A stretch of DNA of 14,851 nt from Caryophanales bacterium. Lineage in GTDB: Bacteria > Bacillota_I > Bacilli_A > RFN20 > CAG-288. Under the pieces are notes generated by a model that did not search any database, was not told the DNA's origin, and saw only the letters and a program-made list of their open reading frames with translations. The DNA is taken from assembly GCA_021621525.1 (NCBI GenBank), contig JAJVUU010000046.1, positions 1-14,851 on the forward strand, read 5' to 3'. The position numbers were made by a program, and so were the translations under genes. The stretch's first letter is position 1, and each line of letters starts with the position of its first letter. Of the stretch, positions 7,221 to 12,787 are shown piece by piece.

Positions 7221-7229
7221 ATTCTATCA
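7221..7229 (-). promoter_or_regulatory. Extended -10 promoter of the Mbeg1-like gene
   Basis: TGA-TAGAAT on the minus strand (7229-7221), an extended -10 motif; no clear -35 at 17 bases. Predicted transcription starts about 8 bases before the ATG at 7206, giving a nearly leaderless mRNA or pointing to the ATG at 7188. Confidence 0.5.
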
Positions 7230-7319
7230 AAGACAGTCCGAAAAAGGTAGTGCAGTGGGGGCCCTGCAAGAATACGGAATCAACACATCCGGCTTGTGCC
7301 ACAAAAAATATAGCTCCAT

Positions 7320-7359
7320 AAAAAACGGCTGCAGACAAAACCACATCTTGTCCGCAGCC
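7320..7359 (-). terminator. Strong intrinsic terminator of the ABC-F gene
   Basis: Read on the minus strand: a 12-bp stem GGCTGCGGACAA / TTGTCTGCAGCC (one G-U pair, arms 7359-7348 and 7338-7327), 9-base loop, then G and a U run to 7320. It starts 5 bases after the ABC-F stop. Confidence 0.88.
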
Positions 7360-7364
7360 GATTT

Positions 7365-8954
7365 CTAGGCGTTTTGATTATCCAGATATTCAAGGAAGTC
7401 TTCGTATGTCATCTGCCTGTCGATGAAACTGCCGTCTGCCTTGATATAGATGATGCGATTGGCAATGGTGTTCAGCAACTCGCGGTCATGGGAAGAAAAA
7501 AGAATGACGCTCTTCTCGGCTTCCTTCATTCCACGGTTGAGGGATTCGATGGATTCCAAGTCAAGATGATTGGTAGGGTCATCAAGAAGAATGACATTTC
7601 CAGGGTCCAACATCACCCTGCAGAAACGAAGTCTGACCTTTTCGCCACCGGATAAAACAGAGACGGATTTCAATGCCTCTTCCCCAGTAAACAGCATTCT
7701 GCCCAGGAATCCCCTGAGATAGACATCTGTCGTCTCCTTGGCATAGGGACGAAGATAGTTGACCAAGGAGGTATCGATACCATCAAATTCCGAAAAATCC
7801 GAAGGAATATACATAGGCTTGGTCGTCTTTCCCCATTTATAGCTGCCCCCATCCAAGGTATCCTTGCCAGAAAGAATGTCAAACAGCTTGGTGATGGCAA
7901 GGGAATTATCCGCGATGAAAGCGACTTTATCGGTGTTCTTCAAAGTGAATTCAAGGTTTTTGAAATAACCGTTTTTGGTAGCTTCCTTGACCTCGAGGAC
8001 GTCTTTGCCGAGAAGATATTCGCTTCGGAATGAAATAAAGGGATACTTACGGCTGGAAGGCTTCATTTCATCAAGCTGTATCTTATCAAGAGCCTTCTTT
8101 CTGGAGGTGGCCTGTTTGGATTTTGCCGCATTGGCAGCAAATCTACGGATGAAGTCCTGCAATTCCTTGATTCTTTCTTCCTTTTTCTTGTTTTGATCCT
8201 TCATCTGCTGTTGAATCAACTGACTGGACTGGTACCAGAAATCATAGTTTCCGGCAAAAAGATTGATTTCGTTATAATCGACATCCAGAATTCTCGTACA
8301 TACCTTATTCAAAAAATAGCGGTCGTGGGAGACGATGAGAACCGTATTTTCAAAATTGATGAGGAACTCTTCCAACCAACGGCAGGCTTTCTCATCAAGG
8401 TTGTTTGTAGGTTCATCCAGAATCAGAATATCAGGATTGCCGAACAAAGCCTGGCAAAGAAGAACCTTGACTTTATCTTTGGCATCCATGTCCTTCATCA
8501 AAGTGTGTTCGTCATCTTTGGAAAGACCTAAGGAAACCATCAATGTCTCAGCATCGTTTTCAGCATTCCAACCATCCATTTCGGCAAATTCCGTTTCCAG
8601 TTCCGCAGCCTTTACACCATCCTCCTCACTGAAATCGGCCTTGGCATAAAGGGCATCTTTTTCATCCATGACCTGGACAAGCCTGGGATAACCCATAAGG
8701 ATAGTCCTTAAGACGTCATATTGATCAAAGGCATTGTGGTCCTGTTTCAAGACGGAGAGTCGTTCCTTTGGGTCTTTGGTGACATGGCCGTCCGTGGGTT
8801 CCAGGTCTCCAGAGATGATTCTAAGCAATGTAGATTTTCCGGCGCCATTTGCACCGATGATGCCAAAACATTCACCAGGTGTAAAAGATACGTTCACATC
8901 TTTATAAAGAACCCTGCCACCAAATTGCATGCTGATATTATTTAACTGTAACAT
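7365..8954 (-). CDS. ABC-F family ATPase, YkpA/YbiT type
   Basis: 529 residues: two ABC domains joined by a basic helical linker (about 242-300, KKKEERIKELQDFIRR), no membrane segment. ABC-F proteins bind ribosomes near the E site and act in translation or antibiotic protection; the YkpA/YbiT role is not well defined. Domain 1 has an intact Walker A (GANGAGKST, 34-42), Q71, Walker B with Glu (LILDEPTN, 177-184) and SHD at 209-211, but its LSGGQ signature is replaced by DMDAKDK (155-161). Domain 2 has a good signature (LSGGEK, 434-439), but its Walker A is degenerate (IADNSLAITKL, 347-357, Ile at the Lys position), the Q-loop Gln is Ser385 and the Walker B Glu is Asp459. One composite ATP site therefore looks intact and the other not. 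AAGGAG lies 12 bases before the ATG, a rather long gap. It is divergent from nrdD. Confidence 0.9.
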   Translation of the reverse strand: MLQLNNISMQFGGRVLYKDVNVSFTPGECFGIIGANGAGKSTLLRIISGDLEPTDGHVTKDPKERLSVLKQDHNAFDQYDVLRTILMGYPRLVQVMDEKDALYAKADFSEEDGVKAAELETEFAEMDGWNAENDAETLMVSLGLSKDDEHTLMKDMDAKDKVKVLLCQALFGNPDILILDEPTNNLDEKACRWLEEFLINFENTVLIVSHDRYFLNKVCTRILDVDYNEINLFAGNYDFWYQSSQLIQQQMKDQNKKKEERIKELQDFIRRFAANAAKSKQATSRKKALDKIQLDEMKPSSRKYPFISFRSEYLLGKDVLEVKEATKNGYFKNLEFTLKNTDKVAFIADNSLAITKLFDILSGKDTLDGGSYKWGKTTKPMYIPSDFSEFDGIDTSLVNYLRPYAKETTDVYLRGFLGRMLFTGEEALKSVSVLSGGEKVRLRFCRVMLDPGNVILLDDPTNHLDLESIESLNRGMKEAEKSVILFSSHDRELLNTIANRIIYIKADGSFIDRQMTYEDFLEYLDNQNA

Positions 8955-8966
8955 ATGACTGATTCA

Positions 8967-8985
8967 CTCCTTATCTTCCAAGGAG
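8967..8985 (-). promoter_or_regulatory. Hairpin that can hide the ABC-F ribosome binding site
   Basis: On the minus strand CTCCTT, loop GGAAGAT, AAGGAG. The second arm is the ribosome binding site of the ABC-F gene. With transcription predicted to start near 8981-8982 the first arm would be only partly in the mRNA, so the effect depends on the exact start. Confidence 0.4.
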
Positions 8986-8987
8986 GG

Positions 8988-8996
8988 ATTATATCA
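8988..8996 (-). promoter_or_regulatory. Extended -10 promoter of the ABC-F gene
   Basis: TGA-TATAAT on the minus strand (8996-8988): a perfect extended -10. The -35 region is poor and is covered by the inverted repeat at 9000-9015. Confidence 0.6.
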
Positions 8997-8999
8997 AGA

Positions 9000-9015
9000 A
9001 TGAAAATGTTTTCAT
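9000..9015. promoter_or_regulatory. Candidate operator 1 in the ABC-F/nrdD intergenic region
   Basis: ATGAAAA and TTTTCAT separated by TG, a 16-bp palindrome in the -35 region of the ABC-F promoter. It shares the TGAAAA/TTTTCA halves with the repeat at 9061-9075, which suggests one protein binding both. Confidence 0.45.
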
Positions 9016-9060
9016 AGGATAAAGTGCTCCCACCACCTACTAAAATAATACTAGAAAGTT

Positions 9061-9075
9061 TGAAAAGACTTTTCA
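9061..9075. promoter_or_regulatory. Candidate operator 2 in the ABC-F/nrdD intergenic region
   Basis: TGAAAAG, A, CTTTTCA: a perfect 7-bp inverted repeat centred at 9068. It lies about 56 bases upstream of the predicted nrdD start and about 60 bases (near six helical turns) from the similar palindrome at 9000-9015. Confidence 0.45.
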
Positions 9076-9088
9076 TAAAGCAAAAGCA

Positions 9089-9117
9089 TTTACTTATTTT
9101 GGATTCTAACCTAAAAT
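9089..9117 (+). promoter_or_regulatory. Promoter candidate of nrdD
   Basis: -35 TTTACT (9089-9094), 17-base spacer, -10 TAAAAT (9112-9117). The predicted start is near 9124, giving a leader of about 75 bases. Confidence 0.5.
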
Positions 9118-9120
9118 AAG
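9093..9120. promoter_or_regulatory. 28-bp palindrome overlapping the nrdD -10 box
   Basis: Outer arms CTTATTTT and AAAATAAG are perfect 8-bp complements; inside, a G-C and two T-A pairs continue the symmetry with two mismatches. It spans the spacer and -10 box, a classic repressor position. It does not look like the NrdR-box consensus I know, so another regulator is likelier. Confidence 0.45.
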
Positions 9121-9150
9121 AGCGCTGAAAAAATCAGTTCATGAATTATC

Positions 9151-9173
9151 AAAGGCCTCAAAAGGTCTTTTTT
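9151..9173 (+). promoter_or_regulatory. Terminator-like hairpin in the nrdD leader
   Basis: AAAGGCC, loop TCAAAA, GGTCTTT (one G-U pair), then TTT. It lies between the nrdD promoter and its ribosome binding site. No plus-strand gene lies upstream, so it cannot be another gene's terminator; attenuation of nrdD is possible. The stem is only 7 bp. Confidence 0.4.
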
Positions 9174-9180
9174 CATCTAT

Positions 9181-9189
9181 GGAGGAGGG
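9181..9189 (+). promoter_or_regulatory. Ribosome binding site fixing the nrdD start
   Basis: GGAGGAGGG, 8 bases before the ATG at 9198. This decides against an upstream in-frame ATG at 9141, which has no such site and would place the leader hairpin inside the coding region. Confidence 0.85.
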
Positions 9190-9197
9190 ATCGGTTT

Positions 9198-11504
9198 ATG
9201 TATGACGAATCATTAGATGGCAACCTTGATATCGAAGAACCAAAAATTTGTGTCATGAAAAGATGTGGCGAACGTGTTCCGTTCGATCGCAAAAAAATCG
9301 AGAATGCCATCCGGAAAGCCAATAATGAAGAAGGTATCATCTCGGAAAGGCTTTCAGATGAACAGATTGAACAGATATCGCTCGGCATCATGAAAGATGC
9401 CATCAATGCCGGAAGAGATCTTGCCGTGGAAGAAATCCAAGACAAAGTCGAAGATGCGCTCATGGATTCCGGCAAACACAAAGTTGCCCGTCTTTATGTA
9501 ACGTATCGTTTCAAGCATAATGAAAATCGTAAGATGTCGGACATCGATCAAAGAATTTCCGGTGTCGTCGAAAGAGATAACGAAGAAGTCAAGCAGGAAA
9601 ATTCGAATAAGAATCCTACCATTCTCTCTGTCCAAAGAGACTATATGGCTGGTGAATGGTCTAGATATTATACGAATCGTTATCTCTTGCCCACCGATAT
9701 CTCAGAAGCACATAAGGAAGGTATCATTCATTTTCACGATTCCGATTATTTTGCACAACATATGCACAACTGTTGCCTTGTCAACTTGAATGACATGTTA
9801 CAAAATGGCACATGCATTTCCGGCACAAAAATCGACAAGCCACACTCTTTCATCACTGCGTGCACAGTTGCCAGTCAAATTGTAGCTCAGGTTGCCTCTT
9901 CCCAGTATGGAGGCCAGACCATCACCATGTCTCACCTAGCACCATTTGTTGACATCTCAAGGCAAAAAATTGCAAAACGCCTGCGCGAGGAATTCCTTTC
10001 CGCTGGCATTACTACAACCGAGGAGAAATTCAACAGCCTCGTCCAGAAGGAGGTCCAAAAGGAAGTCGAAAGCGGATGCCAGACCATTCAATATCAGCTT
10101 ATCACATTGCAATCTACCAATGGCCAGGCACCTTTTGTCACCGTCTTCCTTTATCTCAACGAAGTTCCTGAGGGACAGATCAGGGATGACCTTGCCCTTA
10201 TCATCGAAGTCATGTTCAAGCAAAGGATTCTTGGCGTCAAAGATAGGACTGGTGCTTACATCACCCCGGCCTTCCCGAAATTGATATATGTTCTTCAGGA
10301 AGATAACATCACTCCAGGTTCTAAATACTATCATCTCACAGAGCTTGCCGCAGAATGCACTGCCAAGCGAATGGTCCCAGATTATATTTCCGAAAAGAAG
10401 GCATTGCAACTCAAAGGAGATTGCTATCCTTGCATGGGTTGCCGAAGCTTCCTCACCCCAGATCGTTTCACAAAGGCTGGGAAAGGAAACATTCCGAATG
10501 CTTTGGATTATGTCCCTGGGAAGGACAAATATTATGGCAGGTTCAATCAGGGTGTCGTGACGATCAATCTTGTTGACGTTGCCTGTTCTTCTGGAAAAGA
10601 CGAAGAAAAGTTCTGGAAGATATTTGACAAACGCCTTGAACTTTGTCACAAAGCACTTAGAATCCGTCATGAACGCTTGATGGGTACTCCTAGCGATGTT
10701 GCACCAATTCTTTGGCAGGATGGTGCATTAGCTAGACTTAAGCCGGGAGAAACCATAGACAAACTACTTTTCGATGGATATTCTACGATTTCCTTAGGCT
10801 ATGCAGGTCTTGCCGAGGCTGTCTACTATATGAAGGGTGTTTCCCATACCTCAGAGGAAGGCGAAAAGTTTGGCCTTGCCATCATGCAGTTGCTCAATGA
10901 TAAATGCAATCAATGGAAGAAGGAAGAGAACATTGATTATTCAGTCTATGGTACTCCATTGGAATCAACCACATACAAGTTTGCTAAGTGCCTGCAAAGA
11001 CGTTTTGGTATCATTCCTGGAGTCACAGACCATAATTACATCACCAATTCCTATCATGTCAATGTCAGGGAACATATCGATGCCTTTGATAAACTCACCA
11101 AGGAAGCAAAATTCCAGACACTCAGCCCTGGCGGTGCCGTTTCCTATGTCGAAGTTCCAAATATGCAAAACAACATTCCTGCCGTCATGTCCATCCTTCG
11201 CCATATGTACAACACCATACTTTATGCGGAGCTCAACACCAAGAGCGATTTGTGCGAAATCTGTGGATATACGGGTGAAATCAAAATCATCAAGGATGAG
11301 ACAGGAAAGCTTATTTGGGAATGCCCGAACTGCAAAAATCGTGATCAGAACAAGATGCATGTTGCAAGAAGAACATGCGGATATATCGGAACCCAATTTT
11401 GGAATCAAGGAAGGACTCAGGAAATCAAGGACAGAGTTCTTCATCTTTCCTGCGAAGAATTCGACTTTGATGCCGAGAAAAAAGAACAGCAGAGCAGACA
11501 TTAA
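9198..11504 (+). CDS. nrdD: Anaerobic (class III) ribonucleoside-triphosphate reductase, catalytic subunit NrdD
   Basis: 768 residues. It reduces ribonucleoside triphosphates to deoxy forms using a glycyl radical, with formate as reductant in characterised enzymes. Residues 15-107 form an ATP-cone regulatory domain (KICVMKRCGERVPFDRKKIE), which senses ATP/dATP. The barrel follows: HMHNCCLVNLNDMLQNGT near 188-205 with active-site cysteines 192/193, and YPCMGCRSFL near 410-419. Four zinc cysteines, C686, C689, C709 and C712, precede the radical loop RRTCGYIG (724-731), with radical Gly728. Length and motifs are complete. The start at 9198 follows a strong ribosome binding site. nrdG follows after a terminator hairpin. 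The gene implies an anaerobic lifestyle; oxygen would cleave the radical protein. Regulation probably uses the palindromes and leader hairpin upstream. Confidence 0.97.
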   Translation: MYDESLDGNLDIEEPKICVMKRCGERVPFDRKKIENAIRKANNEEGIISERLSDEQIEQISLGIMKDAINAGRDLAVEEIQDKVEDALMDSGKHKVARLYVTYRFKHNENRKMSDIDQRISGVVERDNEEVKQENSNKNPTILSVQRDYMAGEWSRYYTNRYLLPTDISEAHKEGIIHFHDSDYFAQHMHNCCLVNLNDMLQNGTCISGTKIDKPHSFITACTVASQIVAQVASSQYGGQTITMSHLAPFVDISRQKIAKRLREEFLSAGITTTEEKFNSLVQKEVQKEVESGCQTIQYQLITLQSTNGQAPFVTVFLYLNEVPEGQIRDDLALIIEVMFKQRILGVKDRTGAYITPAFPKLIYVLQEDNITPGSKYYHLTELAAECTAKRMVPDYISEKKALQLKGDCYPCMGCRSFLTPDRFTKAGKGNIPNALDYVPGKDKYYGRFNQGVVTINLVDVACSSGKDEEKFWKIFDKRLELCHKALRIRHERLMGTPSDVAPILWQDGALARLKPGETIDKLLFDGYSTISLGYAGLAEAVYYMKGVSHTSEEGEKFGLAIMQLLNDKCNQWKKEENIDYSVYGTPLESTTYKFAKCLQRRFGIIPGVTDHNYITNSYHVNVREHIDAFDKLTKEAKFQTLSPGGAVSYVEVPNMQNNIPAVMSILRHMYNTILYAELNTKSDLCEICGYTGEIKIIKDETGKLIWECPNCKNRDQNKMHVARRTCGYIGTQFWNQGRTQEIKDRVLHLSCEEFDFDAEKKEQQSRH

Positions 11505-11508
11505 AGAG

Positions 11509-11538
11509 AATCCTTTGCCTTAAAGGCAAAGGATTTTT
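11509..11538 (+). terminator. Terminator-like hairpin between nrdD and nrdG
   Basis: Arms AATCCTTTGCCT (11509-11520) and AGGCAAAGGATT (11524-11535) are perfect 12-bp complements, followed by a T run to 11538. It begins 4 bases after the nrdD stop and ends 19 bases before nrdG. nrdG has no evident promoter of its own in between, so partial read-through probably sets a low nrdG level; the stem may also protect nrdD mRNA. Confidence 0.75.
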
Positions 11539-11557
11539 AATAAAGGAGAGAACCCTA

Positions 11558-12085
11558 ATGCATATCGGTCAGATTATAATCGCAGATTCAGCCAATGGTG
11601 AAGGCATCCGTGTCTCTTTGTTTGTCTCAGGATGCACAAACCACTGCCCTGGTTGTTTTCAGCCGGAAACATGGGACTTTCTTTTTGGTCACCTCTATAC
11701 CAAAGAAATAGAGGATTCCATCATCAAAGAACTTCAAAAGCCTTACTATGACGGACTCACCTTGCTCGGTGGTGAACCTTTTGAAGTAGAAAATCAACGT
11801 GCATTGCTTCCTTTGATTCGCAGAGTCCGCAAAGAATGTCCCAGAAAGACAATCTGGGCCTATACAGGATTTACCTATGATAAAGATCTCACCGACAATG
11901 GTTGTCGACATATCGAATGTACCGACGAGATTCTAGACAACATAGACGTCCTTGTAGACGGGAAATTCATCCAGGAGCTATATAACATCACACTTAATTT
12001 CCGTGGCAGTTCCAACCAAAGAATCATCGATATGAAAAAGACACGTGCCACGGGGAAAATCACCCTTTCGCATTGGAACAACTGA
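11558..12085 (+). CDS. nrdG: Anaerobic ribonucleotide reductase activating protein NrdG (radical SAM)
   Basis: 175 residues, full length for the family. The radical-SAM 4Fe-4S motif CTNHCPGC gives C26, C30 and C33, followed by the SAM-binding LLGGEPFE (69-76). The enzyme cleaves S-adenosylmethionine to make the 5'-deoxyadenosyl radical that abstracts hydrogen from Gly728 of NrdD. AAAGGAGAG lies shortly before the ATG. It directly follows nrdD, the usual arrangement, with only the hairpin at 11509-11538 between. The end is 3 bases from the end of the convergent DUF5662 gene. Confidence 0.96.
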   Translation: MHIGQIIIADSANGEGIRVSLFVSGCTNHCPGCFQPETWDFLFGHLYTKEIEDSIIKELQKPYYDGLTLLGGEPFEVENQRALLPLIRRVRKECPRKTIWAYTGFTYDKDLTDNGCRHIECTDEILDNIDVLVDGKFIQELYNITLNFRGSSNQRIIDMKKTRATGKITLSHWNN

Positions 12086-12088
12086 TTT

Positions 12089-12670
12089 TCACTTTGAAAA
12101 CACCAGTATTTTTTCTATCGCATGGTTGCTCTCATAAAGTTCCTGATATAGTTTTTTTGTATCTTTTTTTCGTATGTTTTTGAATCCAGTATCACGATAT
12201 CTTGTCAAAACCATTTCGACAAACCGCTTTGACTGAGAATGCATCATCGACCTGTCCTTTGTCTTTTCGAAAAAAGCAAGCGGCTTGTCTCTGGTGAAAT
12301 CCTTGCCGTTGTATACCTTGGATGCCGAAATCATATCACAGCACATTTCAAGGGCAAAGACATATGGAATCGGACATAAGACAATATCCCCCGTGGTAAC
12401 ATCAACCCAATATTCATAGTGATGTCTATTCTTCCTTGTATGATGAATAAAGACACTGCTATAACCGCCTTCCTCTTTTCTTTCTTCTCCAATCGGTGAT
12501 TTCTTACCATTGTAATGCCTTGCACTTGGAAAGAACTCGGCAGGGGAATATTTGCTTAAATCATGCACAAGTCCACGAAAAGGAATGCCACATCGAAAAC
12601 AACTCAAAAAGACATAGAATCGATGTTTGTTGATTGTATGAAGATGTTTGAAGATATGATATTTTGCCAT
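12089..12670 (-). CDS. DUF5662 family protein, possible HD-type metal-binding fold
   Basis: 193 residues, soluble. Family signature segments are HLHTINKHR (9-17), GLVHDLSKYSPAEFFPSARHY (33-53), HHTRKNRHHYEYW (76-88) and ALEMCCDMISASKVYNGKDF (106-125). The ordered His/Asp set (H36-D37, H76/H77, H83/H84, D112) resembles an HD-type phosphohydrolase metal site; that is inference, and no function is established that I know of. The start at 12670 (MAKYHIFKHL) has AAGG 9 bases upstream; an in-frame GTG at 12694 would overlap the -10 box. It is convergent with nrdG. Hand-counted GC in its 3' part is about 28%, lower than the ABC-F gene at about 50% in one sampled line, a hint of a different history or just local bias. 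Confidence 0.8.
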   Translation of the reverse strand: MAKYHIFKHLHTINKHRFYVFLSCFRCGIPFRGLVHDLSKYSPAEFFPSARHYNGKKSPIGEERKEEGGYSSVFIHHTRKNRHHYEYWVDVTTGDIVLCPIPYVFALEMCCDMISASKVYNGKDFTRDKPLAFFEKTKDRSMMHSQSKRFVEMVLTRYRDTGFKNIRKKDTKKLYQELYESNHAIEKILVFSK

Positions 12671-12694
12671 TGTTTTGAACCTTAGGAACAACAC

Positions 12695-12700
12695 ATTATA
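12695..12700 (-). promoter_or_regulatory. -10 box for the DUF5662 gene
   Basis: TATAAT on the minus strand (12700-12695), about 25 bases before the ATG at 12670. The -35 at 17 bases (ACGATA) is poor. A 10-bp perfect palindrome ATGCCGGCAT (12708-12717) lies in the spacer. Confidence 0.45.
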
Positions 12701-12731
12701 CTACCAGATGCCGGCATTATCGTATTATTCC

Positions 12732-12760
12732 GTGATATTTCATAGTTAGTCATATATAAT
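12732..12760 (+). promoter_or_regulatory. Promoter of pepO
   Basis: -35 GTGATA (12732-12737), 17-base spacer, consensus -10 TATAAT (12755-12760). The ribosome binding site AAAGGAG (12772-12778) is 9 bases before the ATG, so the leader is about 20 bases. Confidence 0.6.
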
Positions 12761-12787
12761 ATTAATGTTTCAAAGGAGAATATTATA

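Noticed and set aside
8942..9076. A 44-codon minus-strand frame starting ATG AAA AGT CTT upstream of and overlapping the ABC-F start.
   Set aside because: It has no ribosome binding site, lies on the promoter and palindromes, and its product resembles nothing I know.
9000..9120. NrdR boxes or FNR sites upstream of nrdD.
   Set aside because: None of the palindromes fits the NrdR consensus or TTGAT-N4-ATCAA.
9141..9197. An N-terminal extension of nrdD from an ATG at 9141.
   Set aside because: No ribosome binding site there, while GGAGGAGGG is ideally spaced for the ATG at 9198; the extension would also encode the leader hairpin.
9957..11501. Long minus-strand frames (237 and 178 codons) inside nrdD.
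   Set aside because: They are shadows of a full-length, motif-complete nrdD; no promoter or ribosome binding site supports them.
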